A stretch of DNA of 64,000 bases from Clostridia bacterium (GTDB lineage Bacteria; Bacillota; Clostridia; Peptostreptococcales; Acidaminobacteraceae): contig JAGYOH010000007.1 of NCBI GenBank assembly GCA_018399635.1, positions 62,001 to 126,000 on the forward strand, in the 5' to 3' direction. Within the stretch, counting starts at the first letter, position 1. The number at the start of each line of letters is the position of its first letter. Positions 9,215 through 19,066 of the stretch are shown here, piece after piece. Made by a program: the position numbers and the translations under genes. A model generated the notes under the pieces. That model was not told the DNA's origin, did no database searches, and worked only from the letters and a program-made list of their open reading frames with translations.

Positions 9215-9279
9215 ATTGTTGTGACTCCTTTCGAAGATGAATTTGATTGGCATCATTCTACTATTAACGATACCCCGTG

Positions 9280-10185
9280 TCAATTCTCCAAAACATCCTC
9301 CAGATCCAAGCGGGAATCCTTGAGATGGATCACCGCCTCCTTGAGATGGGCCTCGATCCACTGCTTGCCCTGGTCCATCAGGGCCTCGCTGTTGCAGTTC
9401 ATTTCCAGACGCTCCTTGAGATCGATGATCTCGCCGATCACCAGGTCATCGAGAATCAGCTGATAAATCCCCTCTGACCTGAGGATGATCCGGATCTCCC
9501 CGTGGTGGTTCAGGACCTCGGCCACCCGGGCCTGGTCCAGGACCTGGTAGAGGCTCTCGTGGACGGTGTATTCGACCTCCTCGAGGCTCTGGTCCATCAC
9601 TTCGTCCACCATGTTGGCGTAGGCGTAGAGCAGGAAGGTGTTCCTCCTGAGAAATTCTGAAATATCCAGGTAACCCAGCAGTTCCCTGGCTTCACTGAAT
9701 TTTTCCATGATCCCCTTGAGAAGATGGGGTTCAAAATCCCTGTGGAAGGTACTGACATCATCCAGGAAGAAATACCGGTTCTGACAGGGATAGATTCTGG
9801 CCAGAATCACGCCTTCATCGTCCACAAGGGACTCCGAATCCAGGAGATAGTCCTCCTTGGTGAAAATGTCTTTGAAATAAACCCGGTCGCCGGTTTTGAC
9901 CGTCTTGAAGCAGGAGAAGACGCTCCCTTTGAAGGTGGCCGCCACCTCGGGGTCTACCGGATGGTTCGCCCCATAGATATCGATGATGGCATCCTTGTCC
10001 CGGACCAGATAGTCGTGTATCAGCCATTCGTTGAATCCGCGGTCCTTCTGGGGAGACGGTTCCTCCATTCCCAGGGAAAAAATCCTGTAGGCCTTGTCCA
10101 GCTCCTCCCCAAGGAGTTCATGGGACATGAAAGCGAGAAGGGCGATTTTGAGTTCAAAAATCTGATGCTGCCTGTTTTCCATCAT
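9280..10185 (-). CDS. Hypothetical protein, 301 aa
   Basis: Unrecognised soluble, acidic protein. No membrane segment or signal peptide is visible. Visible blocks are FNEWLIHDYLVRD near residue 45, a beta-rich stretch (GDRVYFKDIFTKEDYLL, then EGVILARIYP) and long C-terminal helices ending LDLEDVLEN. The WLIHDY then DxFTxxxYxLxE pattern resembles uncharacterised proteins that sometimes carry SEC-C zinc motifs, but no cysteine-rich tail is present here. AGGTGA precedes the tandem ATGATG start. It is the first gene of the minus-strand group leading to the methyltransferase and is divergent from the alaX-like gene. Confidence 0.65.
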   Translation of the reverse strand: MMENRQHQIFELKIALLAFMSHELLGEELDKAYRIFSLGMEEPSPQKDRGFNEWLIHDYLVRDKDAIIDIYGANHPVDPEVAATFKGSVFSCFKTVKTGDRVYFKDIFTKEDYLLDSESLVDDEGVILARIYPCQNRYFFLDDVSTFHRDFEPHLLKGIMEKFSEARELLGYLDISEFLRRNTFLLYAYANMVDEVMDQSLEEVEYTVHESLYQVLDQARVAEVLNHHGEIRIILRSEGIYQLILDDLVIGEIIDLKERLEMNCNSEALMDQGKQWIEAHLKEAVIHLKDSRLDLEDVLEN

Positions 10186-10211
10186 AGTCTTCACCTCTTG
10201 CCTGTGTATTG

Positions 10212-10217
10212 TATAAT
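10212..10217 (+). promoter_or_regulatory. Candidate -10 element for the alaX-like gene
   Basis: A perfect TATAAT lies 43 bases upstream of the ATG at 10260, in the divergent region. The -35 (TTCACC or CTTCAC, 16-17 bases upstream) is poor. Confidence 0.4.
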
Positions 10218-10259
10218 AGTGATTGAAAGCCACCTAAAAATAAGGAGTGTCCATCCATC

Positions 10260-11456
10260 ATGACTAAAAAACTGTACTGGGACGATGCCTACACCACTGA
10301 TTTCACCGCCAGGATTCTTGAAGTGATCCCCCTGGCATCCGGCTACAAGATCGCCCTTGATGAAACCTATTTCTATCCCGAGGGAGGCGGTCAGCCCGCG
10401 GACCTCGGCAGCATCGACGGCATCAGGGTGGAGGATGTCCAGATCGAAGGGGACACCGTCTACCACTATACCAAAGAGTCGCCCACAGGTAAAGCCATCG
10501 TGGCCTGCCGGGTGGACTTCGACCGCCGTCAGGATCTGATGCAGCAGCATTCCGCCCAGCATATCCTGTCCAGGGCCTTTGAAGAGCTCTACGATGCCAA
10601 CACCGTGGGCTTTCATCTGAGCCCCCAGACCCTCACCATCGACCTGGACAGGCCCCTTGGCGAGGAGGCCCTTTTGAAAGCGGAGGAAAAGGCCAACCGC
10701 ATCATCCTTGAAAACCGGCCCATCATCATCCATTATCCCGATGCCGCCGCCCTGGCAGCAATGCCCCTGAGGAAAGCCCCCAAGGTGATTGAACACATCC
10801 GGATCATCGAAGTCAAGGATTACGATTTTTCCCCCTGCGGCGGGACCCATCTCAAGTCCACGGGGGAGATCGGTCTGATCAAGATCACCAAATCCGAAGG
10901 CTACAAAAACGGCACGAGATTGTTTTTCAATGCCGGCTGGCGCAGTTTCCGGGACTACCATGAAAAGAACCAGGAACTCCTGAAGGTCTCCCAGGATCTG
11001 AGCGTCAAACCCCTGGAGGTCCACAAGGCCGTAGCGGGCAAGGAACTGGAACTCCGGGCATGCATCAGAGAAATCGAGACCCTCAAGGAAGAACTCCTGG
11101 GCCATACCCTCGATTCCCTGGTGGCGGAAGCCGTGACCCTGGGCCACACCACCGTCATCCTCAGGGAATTCAAGGATATGGAACCTAGACTGTTGAAAAA
11201 ATTGTCAGTCCTGCTGACCCGGGAACCGGGAAGAATCGCCTTGCTGAGCAATCTCGGCGAGGATGTCAAGCTTCTCTTTGCCTGCTCGGAAAACATCGAC
11301 ATCAGCATGAAGGATCTCATCACAGAACCCCTGGATTTGATCCAGGGACGCGGAGGCGGCCAAGCCAGGTCCGCTCAAGGCGGCGGCCCCCTCAGGGCCA
11401 ATTCCCGCAAGGCCCTCGACAAGGCCTATCAGGACCTCCTCGCCATGCTTCACTGA
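10260..11456 (+). CDS. Alanyl-tRNA editing protein, AlaX-type with DHHA1 domain
   Basis: Free-standing homologue of the AlaRS editing domain, which hydrolyses Ser- or Gly-tRNA(Ala). The 398-residue protein has an N-terminal beta-barrel (YFYPEGGGQPADLG), the editing-site zinc motif QHSAQHIL near residue 95 and its partner SPCGGTHLKSTGEIG near 195, a coiled-coil linker and a C-terminal DHHA1-like domain with GRGGGQARSAQGGG. The catalytic domain of AlaRS is absent. AAGGAG lies 12 bases before the ATG. It runs divergent from the hypothetical pair and converges on the MBL hydrolase gene with a 7-base overlap. Confidence 0.92.
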   Translation: MTKKLYWDDAYTTDFTARILEVIPLASGYKIALDETYFYPEGGGQPADLGSIDGIRVEDVQIEGDTVYHYTKESPTGKAIVACRVDFDRRQDLMQQHSAQHILSRAFEELYDANTVGFHLSPQTLTIDLDRPLGEEALLKAEEKANRIILENRPIIIHYPDAAALAAMPLRKAPKVIEHIRIIEVKDYDFSPCGGTHLKSTGEIGLIKITKSEGYKNGTRLFFNAGWRSFRDYHEKNQELLKVSQDLSVKPLEVHKAVAGKELELRACIREIETLKEELLGHTLDSLVAEAVTLGHTTVILREFKDMEPRLLKKLSVLLTREPGRIALLSNLGEDVKLLFACSENIDISMKDLITEPLDLIQGRGGGQARSAQGGGPLRANSRKALDKAYQDLLAMLH

Positions 11457-12343
11457 GCAACCGCTTCGTAGAGGACCCCGCCCTCCTCCACCCGGAAGAC
11501 CACATCCCCCTCTTCAATAAGGTAACTCAGATGGGAGGCCAGCAGGGAATCATTCAGAAAATAGTTGGAGACCGCTTCCTTCATGTGGTAGGCCCTCACC
11601 ATTTCCCGGTGCAGGGCTTCCTTGCTTTTGGGGACTTTGAGACTTGCCACTAAAAACTGGTTGAAGGCCCTGAGGGCCTCATCATTGGCCGCTATCACCG
11701 CCTCGAGATCCTCGACGAGGCCGCCGTGACTGAGTACGAAGGCCTCCGCCTCCACCGCCCTCAGGGTTTCGAAGGCTCTGAAGAGATCTTTCAAGTGGTA
11801 GTGGTAGAGGGTCCCGTACTTCTTAGTGATGGCCTTGTCAATGAGGGCGTCTGCGAGAAAGAAGACCCCGTCCGGAGTCTTCACCCCCACCATGCCGGGT
11901 GAATGTCCCTTCAGGTCCACGATTTCGAAGGTCTCCCCCTGGATGGTGAGGGGGCCGGGTTCAAGGACCTCCTGGATGGTCGAAGGCCTGGCCTGGAGGA
12001 ATTTGTTCCTCAGAACCTTCGGCGGGTAGGCGCCGAAAAGATAATGGGGTTCCGTGGAGGGGGTTTCGATATAGCTCTTTTCCACCGCCGTGGCGTAGAA
12101 GACCGCCTGGCTTCTCTTTTGTATGAACTGGTTCCCCCCACAATGGTCGGCGTGGCTGTGGGTGTTGATCACGGCCTTGATGAACCAGCCCTCTTCCCTG
12201 ACCAGACGAAGAATCTTTCTTGCCCCGTCATCATCCAGTCCCGTATCCACCAGGCATACGCCGTCATCCTCGAAGTGATAGAGTCCGACAATGGTGGGAT
12301 TGTCGAAATAGTAGGTGTTTCCCCTGATCTTCAGCAGTTCCAT
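11450..12343 (-). CDS. MBL-fold metallo-hydrolase
   Basis: Metallo-beta-lactamase-fold hydrolase of 297 residues. It shows NTHSHADHCGGN (HxHxDH metal motif), KGHSPGMVGV, a metal-bridging Asp in FFLADALID, and LSHGG near the end of the core. The C-terminal region with helices after LVEDLEAVIA resembles winged-helix tails seen in LACTB2/RNase-Z-like members, but the substrate is unknown. I prefer ATG 12343, 9 bases after AGGAAGG; the ATG at 12352 abuts that site. Its stop overlaps the end of the alaX-like gene on the opposite strand, leaving no room for a terminator between them. Confidence 0.85.
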   Translation of the reverse strand: MELLKIRGNTYYFDNPTIVGLYHFEDDGVCLVDTGLDDDGARKILRLVREEGWFIKAVINTHSHADHCGGNQFIQKRSQAVFYATAVEKSYIETPSTEPHYLFGAYPPKVLRNKFLQARPSTIQEVLEPGPLTIQGETFEIVDLKGHSPGMVGVKTPDGVFFLADALIDKAITKKYGTLYHYHLKDLFRAFETLRAVEAEAFVLSHGGLVEDLEAVIAANDEALRAFNQFLVASLKVPKSKEALHREMVRAYHMKEAVSNYFLNDSLLASHLSYLIEEGDVVFRVEEGGVLYEAVAQ

Positions 12344-12384
12344 CAATCTCATCCTTCCTTGCAATCATCGCTACCCCTATTCTA

Positions 12385-12417
12385 ACAAAAGAGCACCCCG
12401 CTATCATGCGGGGTGCT
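12385..12417 (-). terminator. Rho-independent terminator of gdhA
   Basis: Perfect 10-bp stem AGCACCCCGC / GCGGGGTGCT (12392-12401, 12408-12417) with a 6-base loop, followed on the minus strand by CTTTTGTT. It begins 7 bases after the gdhA stop and has some T richness on the other strand as well. Confidence 0.9.
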
Positions 12418-12423
12418 TTATTT

Positions 12424-13758
<1,335 letters not shown>

Positions 13759-13812
13759 TCATCAACCCTCCTATAAAGAATTTTTCTTTTTTCTCTCTAT
13801 CAATCATTTTTC

Positions 13813-13821
13813 ATGATAACA
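13813..13821 (-). promoter_or_regulatory. Extended -10 promoter for gdhA
   Basis: The minus strand reads TGTTATCAT, a TGN extension plus TATCAT, about 55 bases before the gdhA start. There is no convincing -35. Confidence 0.4.
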
Positions 13822-13847
13822 CATTTCCACTGTTTTTTCATTATTTT

Positions 13848-14798
13848 TTACAGTTCGTTGGGGGGCGCCTCCCCCCTCAGGGCGGCAATAACATTCCCAG
13901 CGGCAAGCATGGCCATGGCTCTTCGGGCCGTCACCGTGGCGCTGCCGATATGGGGCACGTTGATCACCCGTTCACAGTCAATCAAGGCCCCGGGCACCAC
14001 GGGCTCGTGCTCATACACGTCCAGCCCGACACCGAAAAATTTACCCGCTGAAAGGGCCTCGATCAGGGCCTGTTCATCCACGATGGGCCCCCGGGAGGTG
14101 TTGACGAAGACCACGTCATCCTTCATCAGACTGATGGCCCTTGCGTCGATGAGATGGCGGGTGGCTTCGCTCAAGGGGGTGTGGAGGCTGATGAAATCGG
14201 AGCGCTTCAAAAGCTCCTCAAAATCAAGATATTCCGCCCCGAGAGCCTCGGCCGCCGCCTTTCTGGGAGTACGATTGTAGTAGACCACCTTCATGCCGAA
14301 GCCCCTGCCCCGCTTGGCCACGGCCTGACCGATTTCACCAAACCCGATGATTCCCAGGGTCCGCCCCTTGAGTTCCTTGCCCAGAAGCAGTTTGGGATGC
14401 CATTCCTTGAAGTCCCCCCGGGCGACGTAACGGTCACTTTCCGTCAGCCTTCTGGCGGAGGCCAGCAGAAGGGCGAAGGCCAGGTCCGCCGTGGCATCCG
14501 TCAGCACTCCGGGGGTGTTGCTCATCAGGATGCCCCGCTTCTTCGCCCCGGCGACATCGAAATTGTTGTATCCCACGGCATAATTGGCGAAAATCTCCAC
14601 CTCCTTCGCCCTGTCGAGGATCTCTTCATCGATGCGATTGGAAAGCATGGTGATGATTCCCTGGTAGTGGGGAACCACCTCAAGCAGTTCCTCTCTGGTG
14701 AGTTCCCTGTCATGGGGATTGACAGTGACCTCGAAATGGTCCTTGAGCAGATCCGTGGCCTCCTGGTCGATGGCCCTGGTGATATAGACTTTCTTCAA
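13848..14798 (-). CDS. D-2-hydroxyacid dehydrogenase (glyoxylate/hydroxypyruvate reductase type)
   Basis: NAD(P)-dependent D-2-hydroxyacid dehydrogenase of about 316 residues. It shows the Rossmann motif GIIGFGEIGQAVAKRG and the catalytic triad Arg in VNTSRGPIVDE, Glu in DVYEHEPVV and His in NVPHIGSAT. The N-terminal ANYAVGYNNFD fits the glycerate dehydrogenase/glyoxylate reductase subgroup. The start is uncertain: TTG 14798 lies 9 bases from AAGGAA, while GTG 14807 abuts it; I chose TTG. It sits between gdhA and divergent plsY. The likely substrate is hydroxypyruvate or glyoxylate, by inference. Confidence 0.88.
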   Translation of the reverse strand: MKKVYITRAIDQEATDLLKDHFEVTVNPHDRELTREELLEVVPHYQGIITMLSNRIDEEILDRAKEVEIFANYAVGYNNFDVAGAKKRGILMSNTPGVLTDATADLAFALLLASARRLTESDRYVARGDFKEWHPKLLLGKELKGRTLGIIGFGEIGQAVAKRGRGFGMKVVYYNRTPRKAAAEALGAEYLDFEELLKRSDFISLHTPLSEATRHLIDARAISLMKDDVVFVNTSRGPIVDEQALIEALSAGKFFGVGLDVYEHEPVVPGALIDCERVINVPHIGSATVTARRAMAMLAAGNVIAALRGEAPPNEL

Positions 14799-14866
14799 TG
14801 GGTTCACTTCCTTTTATAGACTTTTATTGACCGTGATGTTAAAATAGTTTGGAATGGAGGTTGGTC

Positions 14867-15451
14867 ATGCATTCATACCTACCGGTAATCCTTTTAGGCT
14901 ACTTGATCGGGGCCATACCCTTTTCCTTCTTCGTGGGGAAGCTCTTCAGCCACAAAGATCTGCGACAGCATGGATCCGGCAATCTCGGCGCCACCAATGT
15001 CATCCGGGTGGCTGGCAAAAAAGCAGGGATTCTGGCCTTTGTCCTGGATCTCCTCAAAGGGGTTCTCGCCTTCACCGTCGGCCATCAGTTGATGGGGCCG
15101 TCGGGAGCCGCCCTGGCCGGCGCCTTCGGCATCCTCGGTCATTCCTACTCCGTCTTCATGCGGTTCAGGGGAGGCAAGGGAGTGGCTACCACCTACGGGG
15201 TTTTCATGATGATTTCAGGGGTCCTGGCCTTGATTCTTTTTGTTTTTCAGTTTCTGGTCGTCAAGTTTTCCCATTACATGTCCCTGGGTTCCATCGCCGC
15301 CGCGGTGATGATTCCCCTCTTGCTGCTCATCTTTGGAGAAGAAGCCGCGTATTTGTATCTGGGTCTGTTCATCGCCCTCTTCGTCCCCTTTCGCCACCAC
15401 ACCAATATCAAGAGACTGATCAAGGGTGAGGAGGCAAGGTTCGACATCTGA
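14867..15451 (+). CDS. plsY: Acyl-phosphate:glycerol-3-phosphate acyltransferase PlsY
   Basis: Membrane enzyme that transfers an acyl group from acyl-phosphate to glycerol-3-phosphate, the first step of phospholipid synthesis. The 194-residue protein has about five membrane segments and the signature loops HGSGNLGATNVIRVAG and FRGGKGVATTYGV. The ATG at 14867 follows ATGGAGG by 6 bases; a longer in-frame start at 14849 contains that site and is rejected. Its TGA stop ends two bases before the mature 5' end of tRNA-Sec, so the two are probably co-transcribed. Confidence 0.95.
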   Translation: MHSYLPVILLGYLIGAIPFSFFVGKLFSHKDLRQHGSGNLGATNVIRVAGKKAGILAFVLDLLKGVLAFTVGHQLMGPSGAALAGAFGILGHSYSVFMRFRGGKGVATTYGVFMMISGVLALILFVFQFLVVKFSHYMSLGSIAAAVMIPLLLLIFGEEAAYLYLGLFIALFVPFRHHTNIKRLIKGEEARFDI

Positions 15452-15453
15452 AT

Positions 15454-15550
15454 GGGAGTGGCTAGGTGCTGGTGTGCCTCCTGGTCTTCAAAACCAGTGT
15501 GAGGTGTTAAGAGCGTCTCTGGTGGGTTCGATTCCCATCCATTCCCGCCA
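15454..15550 (+). tRNA. selC: tRNA-Sec (anticodon UCA)
   Basis: A 97-base gene including an encoded CCA. The acceptor stem is 8 bp (GGGAGTGG with CCATTCCC, one G-U), the D stem is 6 bp (AGGTGC/GTGCCT), and the anticodon arm CTGGT-CTTCAAA-ACCAG contains UCA. A long variable arm (GAGGTG/CGTCTC) and a 5-bp T arm around TTCGATT complete the fold. The 8-bp acceptor, 6-bp D stem, long variable arm and UCA anticodon are together diagnostic for selenocysteine tRNA. The discriminator base is G. It lies on the opposite strand to selD-selA-selB, about 1.6 kb from selB. Confidence 0.97.
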
Positions 15551-15558
15551 TAAATCAC

Positions 15559-15585
15559 AGGATGGTCCGAAAGGATCATCCTTTT
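15559..15585 (+). terminator. Terminator after tRNA-Sec
   Basis: AGGATGGTCC (15559-15568) pairs with GGATCATCCT (15573-15582) with one G-U and a 4-base loop, followed by TTT. It overlaps the last codons of the convergent hydrolase gene. Confidence 0.75.
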
Positions 15586-16445
15586 AATATGCCAAGAATC
15601 TCCTCCACCACGGCCTCAGCCGCCACATCCCTGAGGGTTTCATGGCGACCCGGAACCATTTTCAAGACCGTGGGGGCTTCATTGATCTCTTTGTAATAAT
15701 CCGCCACCGCCGCAACACCGGCGCCGAAGCCGCCCACGGGATCCCTTTGACCTGAGATGAAGGTGATGGGCACATCGACCCTCACGCGCCGGGCTTCGAT
15801 GTCATCCACCTGACCCATCAGGGCGATGAGAAGCCTTGCGAACCCCAGGCTGATGGGCCGCCCGCACAGGGGATCCTCCAGATATCGGCTGACCTCCTCC
15901 GGCTTTGAGGAGATGAAAAGGGCACCGGATTTCGCGCCGAAGGGCCGGTTGAAATCCTTGAATACCAGGTCCGAAAGCCACTGCCTGGGTTTGTCTGCCG
16001 CCATGAAGGGACCGAGGAGTCCCAGTAGGTTCGAGGACCCTCTGGTTTTCTTGAGGTCCACCAGGCCCGCACCGCTGAGGATGACGCCCTCCACCTTGAC
16101 CTCGTCAAGGATCAATCGTGCCAGATAGCTCCCCAGGCTGTGTCCGAAAAGATGCAGGGTCCTGATGCCGTGCTCCTCTCTGAGGATTCTGAGGGACTCC
16201 AGGACCCCGGACCGGAGCTCTGGAATCATTGCCGGAGTCATCACCCCCAGAGGGGTGTTCTCTCCGTGGCCGAAGTAATTGAAGCCCGCCACCAGGAAAC
16301 CCTCCCCATTGAGTCTTTGAATCAGGGGATCATAGCGTCCGAGGTGCTCCAGCATCCCATGGAGGATGAAAAGTCCCCCCTTGATTTCCCCCTCAGGAGG
16401 ATGAATCCTGAGGTTCAATTGGTTGCCCAGTAGTCTTTGTACCAT
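15576..16445 (-). CDS. Alpha/beta hydrolase (monoacylglycerol lipase-like)
   Basis: Serine hydrolase of 289 residues in the lysophospholipase/monoacylglycerol lipase group. It has an oxyanion segment FILHGMLEHLGRYD, nucleophile elbow LFGHSLGSYLARL near residue 100, likely acid in ISGQRDPVGG and likely catalytic His in PGRHETLRD. No signal peptide is visible. AAAGGAG lies 5 bases before ATG 16445. It begins 39 bases after the response regulator and is probably the last gene of the sel-containing transcription unit. The natural substrate is unknown. Confidence 0.85.
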   Translation of the reverse strand: MVQRLLGNQLNLRIHPPEGEIKGGLFILHGMLEHLGRYDPLIQRLNGEGFLVAGFNYFGHGENTPLGVMTPAMIPELRSGVLESLRILREEHGIRTLHLFGHSLGSYLARLILDEVKVEGVILSGAGLVDLKKTRGSSNLLGLLGPFMAADKPRQWLSDLVFKDFNRPFGAKSGALFISSKPEEVSRYLEDPLCGRPISLGFARLLIALMGQVDDIEARRVRVDVPITFISGQRDPVGGFGAGVAAVADYYKEINEAPTVLKMVPGRHETLRDVAAEAVVEEILGILKG

Positions 16446-16484
16446 GGCTTCTCCTTTCATGGACCTGTCATGACGGCCTTCCCC

Positions 16485-17162
16485 TCACCCGCTGAAGTAG
16501 TAGCCCTCTCCCCGCCGGGTGAGGATATAACGGGGTTTTGAGGCGTTTTCCTCGATTTTTTCCCTCAACCGCCTGATGTGGACATCCACGGTTCTGAGCT
16601 CTCCGAAGCGCTCATAACCCCAGATGGTTTTAAGCAGTTCTTCTCTGGAATACACCTTGAGGGGGTGCATCATCAGCAGCAGCATCAGATCGAATTCCTT
16701 GGCGGTGAGATGGAGCTGGCCTTTGGGACCGCTGACTTTCCTGCCGATGGGATGGATGGTGAATCCGTCGATGGCCATCGCCGTATCGGAAAGATCCAAG
16801 GGATGGCCCGACCTTCTATCGAGAGTCTTGAGCCTGGCCTTGAGCTCCGCCAGGTCATAGGGCTTTCTGAGATAGTCATCGGCACCGGATTCCAGGGCAA
16901 GGACCACCGACGAGGGGGCCGTCTCCAGGGAAAGGACCATGAGGGGCCGGTCCGTCAGACCCCGGATGCTCTTGATGAGCTCCTGCATCTCCGATTCCGT
17001 CGATTTCAGATCCAGAATCACCAGATCAAAGGGATTCTGGATGTCCATTCTCAGGGCCTCGCTGCTGATTTTCAACCTGACCACCAGGTGTCCGTCACCC
17101 TCCAGGGCCTCCTTGAGGGTTTCGAGGGAGGAAAAGGTCTCGCACACCAGTAGAATTTTCAT
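16485..17162 (-). CDS. OmpR/PhoB-family response regulator with degenerate receiver
   Basis: DNA-binding regulator of 225 residues. The N-terminal receiver retains the phosphorylatable Asp (LVILDLKS) and the conserved Lys (LRKPYD). The acidic pair after strand 1, normally Asp-Asp, reads Cys-Glu (ILLVCETF), and the switch Thr/Ser position is VLSLE. The C-terminal winged helix is intact: HLTAKEFDLML, YSREELLKTIWGYE, TVDVHIRRLREKIE and LTRRGEGYYF. There is no histidine kinase nearby. Its ATG overlaps the selB stop by four bases (ATGA), so translation is likely coupled to selB. Whether it still responds to phosphorylation is open. Confidence 0.9.
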   Translation of the reverse strand: MKILLVCETFSSLETLKEALEGDGHLVVRLKISSEALRMDIQNPFDLVILDLKSTESEMQELIKSIRGLTDRPLMVLSLETAPSSVVLALESGADDYLRKPYDLAELKARLKTLDRRSGHPLDLSDTAMAIDGFTIHPIGRKVSGPKGQLHLTAKEFDLMLLLMMHPLKVYSREELLKTIWGYERFGELRTVDVHIRRLREKIEENASKPRYILTRRGEGYYFSG

Positions 17163-19063
17163 TGACTTCCCTTCTCTCCTTTGGGATTGAGCACCCGGCC
17201 ATCCCCCCTTCTCAGGGTGATGCGCCTGTCATCGAGGTGCTCCATCAGGGGCACTGAATATTTTCTCGAAATCCCCATCAGGTCCTTGAGATCCTTGACC
17301 ATGAGGGTCCCCTCTTTTTCAAGATGCGCCGTCACCAGGGCCACCGCCTGTTGGAAAATTTCCCGGTGGTAGTAGATTTCCGAATTGATGCGAAGAATCT
17401 CCCCGGTATCCAGAAGCAGATTGATCAGATTCAGGTCCTGCTTCGAAGGATTCAGTTCCTTCAAGGTAGGGGGCATGAAGCCCCCCTCCTTCAGCGCCTT
17501 GAGAATCTCCTCCTTCCGCTTGAGATTCTCGTCACTCAAGGAAAGGGTGAAGTCCTTCAAACGGATGACGCCCTGCTCCTCCTGAATCAGATTCCCGGAC
17601 AGGCTCTTCAGAATCAGCCCGAAGTCGCCCCGGTCCAGATCCTTGAAGAGCTTGTTCCTGACCTCCTCCTTGCCCATTCCGGGCTTGAGAGGATTCTTCT
17701 GGTGAAAGGCTTCAAGTTGAAGGAACAGTTCGTCCCCCATGGCCTTGAGGCCGTCGGAAAGCATGAATTTCTCCCCGGTCACCGCCAGGAGGGACCCCTC
17801 CGCCAGAAGACGTTCCAGGGCGAGGGCCAGGGTCTTTTCATCGGCGTTGATCTGGGGAATCAGAGTCTTGAGGGTGTAGATCCTCCCGGGATGCTTCCCC
17901 AGGGCCAGAAGGACCAGTTCCTCCGTGGTCCCCTCCTCCTTGTGAAGCATGTCCTCGATGGCCCCTTCATCATAGCGGCGGTGCTTGACAGCCCCCGGAT
18001 CCAGCACGACCCCGCCGCCGATGGTCTCCAGGGGAGAATAAAAGCGGATGACAAAGGGGTCGCCGAATTTCAGCACGGTTTTTCTTTCCAGGCGAATCTG
18101 GCAGAAGATTTCCTCCCCGGGTTTCACGGTCTCCCGATCGATGAGTATCAGGCGGCCGATGAGCTCCGCCGTGCCGTGATAGAAGCGGACCCGGATGCCG
18201 TGGCGAAGCTCCCGGGAACCGGTCTTCAAAAGCCTCAGTTTCATATCCACGATATAGGCGGGGACCAGACTGTCCACCTGGGCGACCACGTCCCCCCGGT
18301 GGATTTCCTCCTTTTTGACGCCATGCAGATTGACCGCCGTTCTCTGGCCTGCAAGGGCCTCCTCGGCGATCCGGGAATGCACCTGGATTCCCCGGGCCCT
18401 GGTTCTCAGCCCCGAGGGGTAGACCGCGATGTCATCCCCCACCCTCAAGGTCCCCTCCAAAAGGGTTCCCGTCACCACGGTGCCGTGTCCCTTCATGGTG
18501 AAGACCCTGTCGATATTCAACCGGACCGGGGCCTTTTCATTGTGGCTTTTGATTCTCTGGGTCATTTCGTCCATGAGCTGCACCAGGGCCTCGAGATTTT
18601 CACCGGTGAAGGCGGAGACTCTTTGAATCGGACTCTTTTCAAAGTGGGTGCCGGCAATCAGGTCTCTGATCTCTTCCTCCACCACCTCGACCATTTCCGG
18701 GTCCACCAGATCAATCTTGGTGATGACGAAGATGGCCCTTTGAACCATGAGCAGGTCCAGAATATCAAAATGCTCCCTGGTCTGGGGCATGACGCCCTCG
18801 TCGGCGGCCACGACAAAAAGAACGAGATCGATGCCGCTGACCCCGGCAAGCATGTTTTTGATGAAGCGTTCATGTCCCGGCACGTCCACGATCCCCGCTC
18901 TTCGACCCCCGGGCAGGTCGAAGTAGGCAAATCCGAGTTCAATGGAAATGCCCCGCTTTTTCTCCTCCTGAAGCCGGTCGGTTTCGATGCCGGTGAGGGC
19001 CTTGATGAGGGTGGTCTTGCCGTGATCGATGTGTCCTGCGGTACCGATGATGACATGGGCCAT
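17159..19063 (-). CDS. selB: Selenocysteine-specific elongation factor SelB
   Basis: EF-Tu-like GTPase that delivers Sec-tRNA(Sec) to UGA codons marked by a SECIS hairpin. The 634-residue protein opens with [19 protein letters not shown], then [15 protein letters not shown] and TKIDLVD. EF-Tu-like domains II and III follow, and then a C-terminal winged-helix array (from about residue 370) that reads SECIS RNA. The ATG lies 3 bases after the selA stop, with GGAGG inside the selA end. The order is selD-selA-selB, with tRNA-Sec close by on the other strand. Confidence 0.97.
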   Translation of the reverse strand: MAHVIIGTAGHIDHGKTTLIKALTGIETDRLQEEKKRGISIELGFAYFDLPGGRRAGIVDVPGHERFIKNMLAGVSGIDLVLFVVAADEGVMPQTREHFDILDLLMVQRAIFVITKIDLVDPEMVEVVEEEIRDLIAGTHFEKSPIQRVSAFTGENLEALVQLMDEMTQRIKSHNEKAPVRLNIDRVFTMKGHGTVVTGTLLEGTLRVGDDIAVYPSGLRTRARGIQVHSRIAEEALAGQRTAVNLHGVKKEEIHRGDVVAQVDSLVPAYIVDMKLRLLKTGSRELRHGIRVRFYHGTAELIGRLILIDRETVKPGEEIFCQIRLERKTVLKFGDPFVIRFYSPLETIGGGVVLDPGAVKHRRYDEGAIEDMLHKEEGTTEELVLLALGKHPGRIYTLKTLIPQINADEKTLALALERLLAEGSLLAVTGEKFMLSDGLKAMGDELFLQLEAFHQKNPLKPGMGKEEVRNKLFKDLDRGDFGLILKSLSGNLIQEEQGVIRLKDFTLSLSDENLKRKEEILKALKEGGFMPPTLKELNPSKQDLNLINLLLDTGEILRINSEIYYHREIFQQAVALVTAHLEKEGTLMVKDLKDLMGISRKYSVPLMEHLDDRRITLRRGDGRVLNPKGEKGSQ

Positions 19064-19066
19064 GGG

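Noticed and set aside
9214-9361. 49-codon upstream extension of the 129-aa hypothetical gene
   Set aside because: It overlaps the preceding gene and its ribosome binding site is absent, whereas ATG 9214 has AAAGGAG.
14827-14850. TTGACC as a plsY -35 element
   Set aside because: No -10 hexamer lies at a 16-18 base spacing, so no promoter is claimed.
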